The notes under the pieces were generated by a model. It did no database searches. It was not told the origin of the DNA and saw only the letters and a program-made list of their open reading frames with translations. Shown one piece after another: positions 31,497 through 42,489 of a stretch of 64,000 nucleotides of DNA (position 1 is the first letter of the stretch; each line of letters begins with the position of its first letter). The stretch is from positions 15,751,388 through 15,815,387 of the forward strand of contig NC_068980.1 of the NCBI RefSeq assembly GCF_016808095.1, given 5' to 3'. Source of the DNA: Vigna angularis. Taxonomy: Eukaryota > Streptophyta > Magnoliopsida > Fabales > Fabaceae. The translations under genes were made by a program, and so were the position numbers.

Positions 31497-32926
31497 GGTT
31501 TAATACCCAATTTTGTCCCCAGTTTGGTTTGGAAATCTCAATTTAGTCCCTCGTTAGAAAAGTAATTGTAATGGATCCTTACTTGTAAATTTGTGAGTTA
31601 AGTTAGTCCCTTCCGTTAAATATAAGCAAACGGAGTTAATGGGATGATGATGTGGCAGTAGTTAGTGGTTAGGTGTCAAAACGCAATTGTGTGCGTGCTT
31701 ACGTGTTGTTGAATTAGAGAAGTTTGGGTCCCTAAGTTGGGCATACACTTCCCTAACATCAACACTTCATACCCCTTTAGCACCCAGAAAACATGGAAAT
31801 AAAAGCAAACTGGAATAGCAGACGCATTTTCATAAAGCAAAACAGAAGGCAGAAATAGTTTTTCTATCGAACAAGATCTCCCTCAACATTTCTATGCTAC
31901 AACATTCATCAAATTAATTCCAAAACGGCCATGACTACTCACACTCACACTCATATGCACTCAACACACACTCATAGTTTCCAACCCCAGTAGACAAAAC
32001 ATCGAACAAATCAATCAATACCAAACTAACCAGTAAATAAAAAAGGATGAGAAAAAAAAGAAGGAAAGATGCTTTCGTCCTCGACATCGACGGAGGTGTT
32101 GTTGGAGACGTTTGGCATTTGAGAGAATGACTCTCGAATGGGGAGGGAGGAGAATGGTGCTGACAGCGCCGATGAGGAAGTAAATTCCGGCGAGGACAAC
32201 GGTGGCCAGTTTTGTTGACGGCAACTAATTTCGCTCGTGGCCCGAAAGACGGTGCTTGGGGTTCGGCGACCGACGGCAACCTTGGCCGTGATTTGTGGCG
32301 TTGGCGGCCTCCTGGTTCGAGCCGTCTGGGCTTTTCTCAAGCGGTGTTCGATAGAGAAGGGAGAGAGCTCGCGCCGAATCGGAGGGTGAGGAGGGCCTTG
32401 ACGCTGCAACTGGCGGCGTCCTGGCTCGTGGCTCATGGTGGTCGGGCTTGCCCAGGCGACGGCCGGTGTCGTTCTCAGACCCAAGGGGCTTCTCCTCTAT
32501 CGCACGGAAATGGGGCAAGAGAGAAGATCTGACGCCGCGGCCAGCCCCGACCCTAGTGGCGCTTGGGGTTGCCGGCGATGTCATGGACCAGGCGGAGGGC
32601 CTCTTTGCGGTGGCTGGTTTGGCGGGGAGCAGCTGTTACATAGAAACAAAGTTAGGGCAGCTGTTACAGAAATTCGGTTTTATTAGAAATTGGGGATAAA
32701 TTGCGTTTTGACAACAACACGTAAGCACGCACACAATTGCGTTTTTACACCTAACCATTAACTACCGCCAAATCATCATCCCATTAACTCCGTTTGCTTA
32801 TATTTAACGGAAGGGACTAACTTGACTCACAAATTTACAAGTAAGGATCCATTACAATTACTTTTCTAACGAGGGACTAAATTGAGATTTCCGAACTAAA
32901 CTGGGGACAAAATTGGGTATTAAACC
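31497..32926. mobile_element. Mutator-like element (Pack-MULE candidate)
   Basis: The termini GGTTTAATACCCAATTTTGT and its reverse complement begin two long inverted repeats (31497-31711 and 32712-32926, 215 bp each, about 5% different by eye). TAAAATGAA flanks both ends (31488-31496 and 32927-32935), a perfect 9-bp duplication as made by Mutator transposases. The 1-kb interior contains no transposase. Its 32080-32640 part is strikingly GC-rich against the AT-rich surroundings, with several overlapping open frames on both strands, which suggests captured host-gene sequence. Confidence 0.92.
31935..32640. other. GC-rich captured sequence inside the MULE
   Basis: Open frames exist on both strands (for example minus 32484-32026 and 32279-31935, plus 32212-32532), as expected of high-GC DNA, and I recognise none. 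The minus frame 32224-32015 has a hydrophobic stretch (LATVVLAGIYFLIGAVSTIL) that would make a membrane helix, followed by a basic segment. The parent gene cannot be named from sequence alone. It is probably one or more exon fragments. Confidence 0.45.
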
Positions 32927-32992
32927 TAAAATGAACTAAAGAAAAACCACATCAATTTTGCACATTTAATTAAGAAGGCCTGATTCTTTAGC

Positions 32993-33009
32993 GTCCCTAG
33001 TGGAGTCGC
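32993..33009 (-). other. Primer-binding site of the Ogre/Tat-like element
   Basis: On the minus strand GCGACTCCACTAGGGAC, close to the TGGCGACTCCACTGGGGA site of Ogre-type elements (tRNA-Arg). It should touch the 5' LTR but is separated from it by 101 bp of host gag (33009-33109). Confidence 0.7.
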
Positions 33010-33109
33010 TAGGGTTAACCTCAATATTAGCCCCAAAAATCTTATCAGGCATATCCTGCAAATCCTTAGCCATTTGACCTATCTGTATCTCCAAATTTCT
33101 AATTACAGT

Positions 33110-34382
33110 TGTCACAACCGGGATCGCAACGGGATGGCTAGTCGAAAAACAAACGGGATTAAGAAAAGATTTTGGAGTCGCCACCATAATTTATTATGGA
33201 AAAACTATGGAAAACCAAAAAAATAAGACATCATCTGTGAAAACTAGATTTTAGGTTCGAGAATCGGTTACGAGTAAGGAAGGTATTAGCACCCTACTGC
33301 GCCTGCCTAAAAACAGTACCTTTAATTAAATGTACAAAAGTTGACGTGGTTTTGATAAATGTTTAATTTTCCCTTAAAAAAAATAAAGAAACTATTAAGA
33401 AAAAAAAATATTTTTTTGTTTTATGAACCTGACAAGAATTGACCTTACTCATACGTATATCCATTTATGATGGACAATCAGGGATCGCGTAGTTCTTTAT
33501 GTAGAAAAAGGTTTGTGAGTTTGTTTTAAAAATTATTATAGATTGACTTATATTTTTGAAAAGCGAACCCAACAAAGATTTGGTTTAACAAGATTGACAT
33601 TTTTTTTGGTTTTAAAGATCTCGTATTTGTTTATTATTTAAGAATGGTGGGAAATAGAAAGAAACTCGCCATAAGCCGACATACTTATAAAAAAATTTAT
33701 GATTTAAAAAAAGAATTATTTGTGTGTAGGAAAAATAATACTTTTAGGAAAAAGTTCAAAGTACAATAAAAAGGGAAAAAATAATGGTGTAGAGGTGACA
33801 TACCTTTTTAGCTTTCAATACTCTTTTATTTCATCTTTGGTGATTGTCGTTGACAGAACCCTTATGGGTGAGAACCTATTTTTCTCTATACTGTCTTTCT
33901 CTCTTTTTATTATTTCTGCATGTTTCTCCTTTTCTCTATCCTTTCGTCCTTTTTTCTATCACAGGGTGCGTATTTATATACACTCACTGTAATATTATGG
34001 CAATCTTGCCTTAATTGTGAATTAAATGACAATAAAACAAAATAGGGAAAGAAATGGTCCTAGTTGCCAGAAAACAAATTAAATAATATTCAAAACATTG
34101 ATTATCAATATTGTCAGAAAATTTGTCCATTTAAAAAAAATCATATTTTCCTCTTTAAAAGCAACTCACGCAGCAAATTATATTAATATACTATTTTAAT
34201 TACTGTTTATAATTATTAGCATAATATTGATTCAAATAATTACCATATTAAACTAACATTTCAAAAATATTGTATCCGATATTGTAGTTATTATTTTATC
34301 CCTTTTTACCCACCATTAATTATTATTCTCTTATTCTTTATTTTTAATTATTTACTTACCCGGACGAAATTGGGTGTTGACA
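33110..34382 (-). mobile_element. 5' LTR of the Ogre/Tat-like element
   Basis: Same sequence as 27316-28589 with many scattered differences. It is followed on the right by GCAGC and the continuation of host gag, so its outer end is intact. Confidence 0.88.
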
Positions 34383-35653
34383 GCAGCTTCAGTGCTTTTA
34401 TGATTGGAGATGGTCATCTGATTAAATTTTTGAAGAGTTTCTTCAAGCTTTGATGATTTCTCATTTAATGCAGATACTTGTTACCATATTGATGGTTGTT
34501 GTTGTGGTCTATTGAATTGTCCTGCTTGTCCAGCTTGTCCATTCTGACCTTGGCCCATGCTTGGGTGTGGTTTCCACCCTTGGTTGTAATTGGCTTGGCG
34601 GTATGGAAATTGATTGGCCATGAAATTTACATCTTCTAAGGCCTCCACTGGAAAAGCGCATTGACCATTGATATGGTCACCACCACACAGTTCACAAAGT
34701 TGTTGTTGAACCTGTGCAACATTCTTTAGCTCCTTTGGCAAATGAGCAAGTGCCTTTGTCAAATTCTCCAACTGTTGAGTTATGATTTTGTTTTGCGCAA
34801 GCAAGTCATCATTTGATTGCAATTGTAGAACTCCCTTCTGTTGAATTGGAGTTCCTCTCTCATTATGCAACTCATTATCATTTGTAGCCATGTTGTCAAT
34901 CAATTCAGTGGCTTCCTCTAGAGTCTTGCATTTAATATTACCTCCAACTGAGGCATCTAGCATCAACTTGATTTGTGAATCAAGACCTCCTAGGAAAATA
35001 ATGACTATTGTTTCTTCGTCAAAGCCATGAGTGGGCATCTTTCTCAACAAGCTCTTGTATCTATCCCAGCCTTGACCTAGCTACTCCTCCATGCCTTGTC
35101 TAAAAGAAGAACTCTCTTGCTTCCCTTTGTTCATTTTAGATTGTGGAAAGTACTTGTTTAAGAACTTTGAAACCTCTGGAAAAGAATTCAAGCATAACTT
35201 AGCATTGCCTCCCAATGAGAAAGGAAACAAACTAAGCTTTATTGCTTCATCCGGCACACCATTGATCTTTACAGTGTTGCAAATCTCGTTGAATGTGGTG
35301 AGATGCTCATATGGACTTTCATGTGATAGCCCATTAAATTGGTTGCTCTTGACCAATTGTATCAACGCCGGTTTCACCTCCATGTTTGCAGTATTGACCC
35401 TCGGCCTAGCAATGCTATTAAAGTGATGAGGGCCAACAACAATGGTGCAATCTGCCAGAGTACGTTTAACAACATGGTTAGATCTTTGTTGTAGATCTTT
35501 GTGGTGAGGGTTGTAGAAGTGTTTCCGGAGAAGGAAATAGTCTCTAGAAGTTCGGATCCTCCTTCTCCTTCTACTTTCTTCCAATCCTTCAAGAAGAGGT
35601 TCCAAAGTTTTCTTGCTCCTAGTCCTAATTGTATCCTGCATACACACGAACAC
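34383..35653 (-). pseudogene. Gag of the minus-strand element, N-terminal part
   Basis: Frames 35653-35081 and 35050-34481, separated by a stop, carry the Arg-rich start (EESRRRRRIRTSRDYF), RPRVNTANMEVKPALIQLVK, FNGLSHESPYEHLTTFNEIC, FSLGGNAKL, then LLRKMPTHGFDEETIVIIFL and CELCGGDHINGQC. A short deletion removes the segment between SFPE and VSKFLNKYFP. Gag runs to the insertion at 34382 and continues at 27315. It pairs with the primer site at 35840 and the 5' LTR. Confidence 0.87.
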
Positions 35654-35689
35654 AAAACCCTAGAAACAATTGTTAGCACAAAAAGATAG

Positions 35690-35790
35690 AAAAGATAAAC
35701 TAAAAAGATAGAAAAATAAAATAAAAAGATAAAAAGATAAAAAGATAAAAAGATAAAAAGATAAACAAAAAGATAAAAAGATAAGAAGAT
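35690..35790. repeat. (AAAAGAT)n leader tract
   Basis: A run of AAAAGATAAAAAGATA units lies between gag and primer site, in the same position as 2515-2625. Confidence 0.85.
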
Positions 35791-35839
35791 CAAGTCAAAG
35801 TTAATCAATAATCACACAAATAGAATAGCTAAACCACGA

Positions 35840-35858
35840 GTCCCCAGCAACGCCGCCA
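35840..35858 (-). other. Primer-binding site of the minus-strand element
   Basis: Minus strand TGGCGGCGTTGCTGGGGAC, six bases from the LTR end at 35865. It is a tRNA-Asp-type site with two changes from the 397-415 copy outside the variable centre. Confidence 0.8.
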
Positions 35859-35864
35859 AAAACT

Positions 35865-37088
35865 TGTTAACGCTCGGGAAGTGTAACCGAATCGTTTCAA
35901 GTAATAATAAAATGATAAGACCAAGTATCGTTTCTCAAAGGACTCACGACCTAAACAATTATGTAATTTGTTGATTAAATTAGACTTGTGAACGAATTCT
36001 TGAAAGTTTAAATGCAAATACTAAAAAGTAAATATGAATTAATGTATTGATCAATTGGACAAAAGAAGCAAAAACGTGATTGAAATATATGGAATGATGA
36101 TGTTGTTGGGGTTTTCAATTAATCCTATCCACTCTCATGTATTCAAGAATTCATCTTTCTTCATTAATGTTCATGCCACTTTCTAATTTACCTTAAACCC
36201 GATGTCTCGGTGAAGAAAGCCTACTCTTCCTCCTATCCCTAGTTTAAAATGTCTTGTCTCCCTAGCAATTATTCATGCATTACATTCGCACAGAAGCTTA
36301 AAGGAAACCAATCCTCCTATCCCTATGTCTAGTAAATATTACTATTGGGAGAATTTTTTCATGTCTAGATTTATCTATATGTGGCCATACAAATAAAATC
36401 AATGATCATGCAATTGAATGAGTTAAACAAAGCATGCATAGAGTATAGAAGAAAAACCCTAACAATTAATGAAAGAAACCATATGAATTAAAGAACCAAT
36501 TCAATGAAGGTTTAGTTCACCATAATCATGGTGAAACTAGATGAAAATTAATGAAAGAATTAAAGATAGAACCCTAGAAATTGAAGAGTGAAGCTTGAGC
36601 ATCCAAAATCCTCCCCAAGGGGTGAAGAAAGTGTGATTTTGCTTCGTTCTGCCAAAAAATACTAACCCTAGGTCGACTAAAACCTTATATAGACTCCTAA
36701 AGATTACAGAAAAGAGGCCCAAGGCCCATTAAAATGGCGCTCAGTGGTAATTACCGCTCAGCGGTAAGTGCGGTTCTTCTATTTGACGCTCAGCTGTAGT
36801 TTTGCCCCTCAGCGGTGACTGCGGGGACTTCAGAGTGCCGCTCAGCGGTAATTTTTGTTGAGCGGTACTTGCGGCTCTTCTTTTATGCACTTTTTCTTCC
36901 TTTTCTGACTCCAACTTATGGCTACTTTTCTTCTTCCATTTAATTCAACTTAAAACCTGCAAAAACAAGGAAAACCAAGCATAAAACCCATCCAACTCTC
37001 TTATTTCCAAAACATAAGCAAAAGCATGATTACAAGCTAGTTTTTAAGTCATAAAGGTTGTCTTTAAAGTCAAAATTAAGTCTAAAAA
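35865..37088 (-). mobile_element. 5' LTR of the minus-strand element, outer 24 bp lost
   Basis: It aligns with 23314-24566 up to TCTAAAAA (37088), where the other copy continues TAACAGATTTTCAACTGTTATCA. It then jumps to the host 3'-region sequence. The palindrome array is at 36737-36868 and the minus-strand TATA in CCTTATATAG near 36687. Confidence 0.85.
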
Positions 37089-38110
37089 CATATGCATGAT
37101 GTTGTGATTGTGATTATGATGCTAAGCAGGATGTGTATGTGGAATGTTGAATGAGCCTATATGTGAGGTTTTGAACTCCAGAGTTTTTGTGATTTAATGC
37201 TATTACATTAAAAGCATGAATAACTTTGCCTAGGTTTCTATGATTGAATCACTTGCTTGTATGTGTCATATGATCAAGGCCATTTGTTGGTAACCCTGTA
37301 TTATCCAAATGCATGAGTTTAGCCCAATAAAAGAGAGCACAATGTGTTCTATCCTTTGATCCCTTAGCCTTGAACATGATAGAAAACCCTTTTTGAAAAT
37401 CTTTACCTTGAGTTGAGTTGAAAAATATGTTGTGGTATTGATAATTGTTCAAGTTTGGGGTTGTTGGGAGGTCTAAAAAGGGAATATGAAAAGCATTGAG
37501 CTAAGCACGTGAAAAACAAAATAAAAAGGAAAGAAAAGGAAGAAAAAGAAAAGTTAATGCAAAGGAAAGTTGGGAAGAAGTAAGAATGGTTGTGTTTAAA
37601 TCGTGATTCTCTTAACTCAAAGATTTTGTGATCCAGAAAAACCAATTTTCTTCTTAGTCCAGCCACATTATAAGCCATAGAAAGTCCTTGTGATGATGCT
37701 TGCTTGTCAGTGTATTTAATTATGGTTAAATGAAAGGCAAAGTTGATTCATGTGACATTGTGATAGTAGAGTGAATGAGTGACCTCTATACACTTGTGTG
37801 ATTGAGTGAAACACTTTATCTAGTGAGGAATAATTCCATGAGCACATGATTACATCTATGCTTAGTTAATTGATCATTCATGAGAATAGCATTTGTTGGA
37901 TACTTTGTGACTATGTGAAAACCACAATGAGTTTGATTGAATTAAAGCATGTGTGCATCTTGACTGAATTCTTTTTTATGAGCTGATTTGAGTAATTACT
38001 TGTCTTGAAAGAAAGAGATTTTGAATGTGGTGAACCATTGTATGGATTGGTGGAACACTGCGTTACATTTTGTTTGCTTGAGGACAAGCAAAGTTCTAAG
38101 TTTGGGGTTG
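37089..38110 (+). other. 3' noncoding region and polypurine tract of a plus-strand element
   Basis: Begins with a 77-bp copy (37092-37168) of 23237-23313 and then continues the family 3' region to AAGTTTGGGGTTG at 38098-38110. It is probably the continuation of the pol-bearing element split by the minus-strand element. The internal polypurine-like copy is at 37449-37461. The minus ORFs here (37249-37452, 37403-37678) are shadows. Confidence 0.75.
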
Positions 38111-39415
38111 TGATAACGGTTGAAAAATCGTTATTTTTATACTTAATTTTGATATTAAAAACAACCTTTATGACTTAGAAGCTAGCTTGAAATCATGTTT
38201 TTGCTTAAGTTTTGGAAATAAGAGAGTTGGATGGGTTTTATGCCTTGTTTTCCTTGTTTTGGCAGGAATTTAGATGAATTAGATGAAAGAAGTTGAAGTA
38301 CTAAGGATTTAGACTCAGGAAAGGAAGTAAAAGTGCACAAAAGAAGAGTCTCATTCACCGCTTAGCGCAACTTTTACCGCTGAGCGGCATTCTGAAGCGT
38401 CGTAGTCACCACTAAGGGCTAAAACTGCAGTTGAGCGTCATCTTGAAGAGTCACACTTACCGCTGAGCGGCAAAAGTGCTGTTGAGCGCCATTTAATTGG
38501 GCTTTGGCCTATTTTCTGTAATTCTTATTAAACTATATAAGGGTTTAGTCGACCTAGGGTTTAGTCAACCTAGGGTTAGTATCTTTGGACAGAAAGAGGC
38601 GAAATCACACTTTCTTCATCCCTTAGAGGAGGATTTTGGATGTGGAAGCTCCTTTCTTCAAATACTAGGGTTCTATCTTTCATTCTTTCATTGTTTTTCA
38701 TCTAGTTTCACCATGTCTATGGTGAAATAAACCTCCATTGTTGTTGGGGAACCGATGTAATCCTTTGAAACTCTCATGTATTGAATTGATTCTTGACTAT
38801 ATATGCTTTACTTCATTAATTGTTAGGGTTTTTCCTCTTTACTCTATGCATGCTTTTTTTAACTCATTCAATTGCATGATCATTGATGTTATCTATATGG
38901 ACACATATAGGTAAATCTAGAACTGGGGATATTCTCCCGAAAGCAATACTACCTAGACATAGGAATAGGAGGATCGGTTGCCTTTAAGCCTTTGTGCGAA
39001 TGTAATGCATGAATAATTGTGAGGGAGACAAGACATTGTAAACTAGTGATTAGGAGTAGGCTTTCTTCACCGAGACATTGGTTTTAAGGTAAATTAGAAA
39101 GTGGCATTACCATTAATGAAGAAAGATGAATTCTAGAATACATGAGAGTGGATAGGATGAGTCAAAAACCCCAACAACATAATCATTCATATTTTACATC
39201 AATCACTTTTGCATCTTTCAATCCAATTGATCAACACATGCATTCATATTTATTTTTCAGTATTTGCATCTAAACCTAAAAGATTTTGCTTACAAGTCTA
39301 ATTTAATCAAGAAATCACATAATTGTTTAGGCCATGAGTCCTTTGGGAAACGATACTTGGTCTTACCATTATATTATTACTTGATACGATTCGGTACACT
39401 TACCGAGTGTTAACA
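38111..39415 (+). mobile_element. 3' LTR of the pol-bearing plus-strand element
   Basis: 1305 bp from TGATAACGGTTGAAAAATCG to GAGTGTTAACA. The palindrome array is at about 38359-38486 and TATATAAGG at about 38532. It lacks the extra primer-site-like tail of the 9.1-kb subfamily and ends like the minus-strand element LTRs. The matching 5' LTR is not in the window, because the element's left part is missing before 7949. Confidence 0.85.
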
Positions 39416-40404
39416 GGTTGGATGTGACAATTTGATAGGATAGGTTGGATGGGTCAAGTTTGGTCGTTAAGGGTGGTGTTGGTCTAGGTAATTCGATAGT
39501 AGGCCATGGTCTTCTACAATTTGGCTTGGTGTTTGTGGAGGTGGAGAGGTAGTGGTTGGTAAAGGATTAGATGATGTCTTAGTTGTATCCTACACATCTT
39601 GTGCTTCTTCAATAATGACAGGAAGCATTGAAGAGGTAGGATAGATGTCTTAAGCTATTGCAATATGTAAATCAACCATTACAGTAAATATGAATAGCTG
39701 CATAGTGACTTGGCTTAGAGCATCCTCAGATGACACAATTTTTAAGACAAAAATGTCTATAAGACTTATATGTCTAAAACACTCTCATACGTTCTGAAGT
39801 TTAACCAAATATCATTAAACGAAATGAAAATCTTAAGAGTTTATATCTTAAGTAGAAACATAAGTGTTAGGTTCAAAATCCTCAATCATCTAGCAACATA
39901 GGAAAGCCTTAGGAAAACACTTAAGCATATATGTAACTTAGAACAACCTAAGTTAAAACATCCAGACAACACTAAACGACTCCCAAGTCAAAGCGTCTAC
40001 GAGAGTTATGCTAAACGTGTAAGCTATACTGTACCAAATGGTAATTAGTTAAACTCTCAAAGGTGTTAAAGTATCGAGACAAGTTTTTGGTAAAATCTTT
40101 AAGTGTCTCAAGCAAAAATCCAAAAACATGTAGAAACCAAAACATGTTAAACACTCTAGCCAAAGAAAGCAAAATCTTAAAAAGCGCTTACAAACAGACT
40201 AGATGATACCATGAGCTAAATCCTTTGTAAACAGATGTTTACAATGTCAACAAGAGTAAGATTCTTACATCTAGCAATAGAAATAATGTGTTGATCTCAC
40301 AAGAAACTCTATTTTGCACTAAAATGATGAGCAATGCGTCTAGTACATGTTTTGTAAGTGTCTAGTGTTTAACGTCTAAGACATATAGTCTGATGACTCA
40401 TGTT
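39416..40404. other. Unassigned sequence
   Basis: No supported gene. At about 39470-39605 a minus frame gives a Pro/Thr/Ser-rich stretch (TTKTSSNPLPTTTSPPPQTP), which could be the spacer between integrase and reverse transcriptase of a copia element, but this is weak. The stretch 39750-40400 is rich in CTTAAG and AAACAC-type words and I recognise nothing in it. Confidence 0.35.
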
Positions 40405-40850
40405 ATATTGTTAGAGCGGCTGCAGTGAAATTGTTAGTGTGGAATAACAAACCAAGAGGGTTTTTAATACGAACGTGTGCCTTTTAATTTCTACTCAATT
40501 AAACTTACCAAGCAAATAATAAAGACAAATAAAGAGAGTAAGGTTGAGAGAAATTTGCATAGATGATTTTATCCTGGTTCGGATCTTACCAATCCTATGT
40601 CCAGTCGCTTATCTCAAAACAAGATAAATAGATCACTACTCACAAAACAATTACAAATTACAATCACAAAGAAACAATTTGTAAAAGTTTAGAAACCACC
40701 TCTCTTGATACCACAAGAGATGAACCTGCACCTCCTTTGAGTCTTCATAAAGGATGAACACCTCCTCTGAATACTTCATGAAGGATGAACTTCCTCTTCT
40801 GAACACCTCCTTAGACACACTAATACGCGGGAACCAAGTACAATGATACA
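40405..40850. repeat. LTR-like remnant
   Basis: Starts TGTTAGAGCGGCTGC and includes ATCCTGGTTCGGATC and repeated AAGGATGAAC-type phrases (about 40743, 40782), features I associate with legume copia LTRs. No partner LTR or primer site is visible. Confidence 0.35.
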
Positions 40851-41435
40851 TCAAGGCCCCATCACACTAGGTATGGTCAAAAAGCTCCAACAAGACCTTT
40901 AAGATCCCCCTCTAGAAGGTCAAGTACTCTTCGCATGTTTTGAGTGGAAGCCTGGAGACCAACTAAAAGATCTAGCATGGACTAAGCCAGCACAAGGGGA
41001 AGGATAGCCAAAATTTAAGAAGAGAAGAATAACGGTTGGCACTCAACGCACCAACCTTGGCGCTCAGAGAATTCGACACAAACCATATGGCCAGCTGACG
41101 CATTCCACGCCTCTGCCATGTGTCTGAGTGTTGATTCCAGAAGAGCTTCACACGTCTCACACCTTTGCCACGTGTTTCCAGATCTGTATTGTTCATTTAA
41201 TCTACACCGTTCATAGCTTGGAGAATCAACTATAAATTCTCCTTGCTCAGATTGTAGAAACACATTTGATGAATTGAGAGAATAGATTTGCTGATGAATT
41301 TTCTTCTTCCAAATATTCATCCGCTGCGACTACACATCATACTTTGGTTTCAGTTTCTTCCGCTACCATTGCCTTTCTTCTCTGGAGGCTCATGAATCTG
41401 TGGAATAGCACCAAGAATGGAGCTATCACACACCA
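40850..41435 (+). mobile_element. Gypsy LTR remnant related to the 59.4-kb LTR
   Basis: The phrases GATACATCAAGGCCCCATCAC and CAAAAAGCTCCAA...GGTCAAGTACT line up with 59391-59480, and the later part has the same style (TATAAATTCTCC box near 41230, CCGCTGC near 41322) as 59730-60000. It is therefore a degraded LTR of the family at 59368-60088. The ORFs on it are not real. Confidence 0.5.
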
Positions 41436-41439
41436 ATGA

Positions 41440-42270
41440 TGAATTGGCTATTTCCTCTGTCACCGTAGTAGCACTTCACCAGCTCCACAGACACGAGTTT
41501 CATAAGCCGAACAAAAACACACAAGTCTCAATGATTTCTGAGTACTAGAGCAATAGGGAAGAGTTGTTGTTGATGGAAAATGAGAGCCTATTTATAGACT
41601 CACGTAAATACTCTTTCGTTCTTCGTTTCCAGCCATTTAACGCTTTTAATCGATTAATACAAGTGTTAATCGATTAAAATGAGTACAACGACTAGTTTTC
41701 AAAAGTCAGAAAACTCCAACGATCATCTTTAATCGATTATTTTAAGAATTAATCGATTAACTAATTGATTAAAATAGGTATTAATCGATTATTTCCATGC
41801 CAATTGAATTTTCAGCACCTGCAACGTTTTAATCGATTAATACTTGATTTAATCGATTAAAACCGTGTGTTTCTGATTCTAAACAGCAAATACAAAGTAT
41901 GAAAGTACAAGAATCAAAACCTACTACAAATCTAAGTTCTAAACCTTAAACTATAATTATTACAAAAGATTTTTATAGCAAAAACAAGTCTTCAAAGGAT
42001 CTTCATGAATCTTGATATATCTTGACTTGATTTGGACATCATCAAAATTTCATCTTCATCATTTTGCTAATATTCTCCCCCTTTTTGATGATGATCAAAA
42101 ACTCCTTTGAATTAAAGCTTTTAGTAATAATCTAGATAAAAACACAACTTATAGAGGAAAAGAGCATTAAAGAATAATGATAAGCTTTAAACATTTTCTC
42201 CCCCTTTTTTATCATAATTAAAAAGCTGTGTTTCATGTTCTCCCCCTAAGATAATGCCTCCCCTTTATAA
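41440..42270 (-). mobile_element. SIRE/Maximus-type copia 3' LTR and polypurine region (minus)
   Basis: The minus-strand TATA box (TCTATAAATAG, 41590-41600) is preceded by an array of TTAATCGATTA palindromes (41648-41862). To the right are several GGGGGAGAA polypurine runs read on the minus strand (42071, 42200, 42241), typical of SIRE elements upstream of the 3' LTR. The exact LTR boundaries are not clear. Confidence 0.6.
41648..41862. promoter_or_regulatory. TAATCGATTA palindrome array
   Basis: Seven perfect TAATCGATTA sites and one variant (TAATTGATTA) in about 215 bp, ending about 50 bp before the minus-strand TATA box. A perfect 10-bp palindrome repeated this often upstream of a promoter suggests protein binding; the factor is unknown. 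Confidence 0.55.
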
Positions 42271-42489
42271 AAGCATGTATGCATAAAATATAATTCAAAA
42301 TTAAAGATTTATTCAAACATACACAATAGGAGATTTAAAGCATATGATTTTAGGATAAAAAACTTTAAAAAAATCATACTTTGAACCATATCAGATAAGA
42401 ATTTTAAAGCATAGAAAATATGGCTAAATTTTCAAAAATGCAAAAAAATGCACAAAATGAAAAAAATGCAATTCTAAGAGATTTCTAAA

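Larger units (their letters stand above)
27316..34382 (-). mobile_element. Non-autonomous Ogre/Tat-like element, host of a MULE
   Basis: The LTRs (27316-28589 and 33110-34382, about 1273 bp) start TGTCAACACCCAATTT and end GGTTGCGACA or GGTTGTGACA on the minus strand. A polypurine tract (minus AAAGAGGGGCAGC) adjoins the 3' LTR at 28590-28602. A tRNA-Arg-type primer site (GCGACTCCACTAGGGAC, minus) is at 32993-33009. Between them are a truncated gag start (30584-29997), tandem-repeat arrays and no pol. Total 7.1 kb including the 1.4-kb MULE. The LTRs are clearly diverged by eye, so the insertion is older than the 9.1-kb element. About 101 bp of host gag sits between the 5' LTR and the primer site, which is abnormal. 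Confidence 0.85.
23314..37088 (-). mobile_element. Minus-strand Athila/Tat-like element carrying a nested element
   Basis: Two LTRs in minus orientation (3' LTR 23314-24566, 5' LTR 35865-37088) enclose a 3' noncoding region, protease (26082-26980), gag (about 27000-27315 and 34383-35653), leader and primer site. As in the 9.1-kb element there is no reverse transcriptase or integrase. The outer end of the 5' LTR lacks about 24 bp and joins a copy of the left host flank. The Ogre/Tat-like element 27316-34382 is inserted in gag. Both gag and protease are damaged, so it is old. Confidence 0.85.

Noticed and set aside
32015..32224. Membrane protein gene inside the MULE
   Set aside because: Only one of several overlapping open frames in GC-rich DNA; no supporting family or exon structure.
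28190..34000. Matching small ORFs at 27925-28197 and 33720-33992
   Set aside because: Both are the same place in the two LTRs of one element; T-rich and antisense, so not a gene pair.
27316..34382. Segmental duplication of a 1.27-kb region
   Set aside because: Ends TGTCAACA..TGCGACA, flanking bases GCARC, the polypurine tract and the primer site show they are LTRs.
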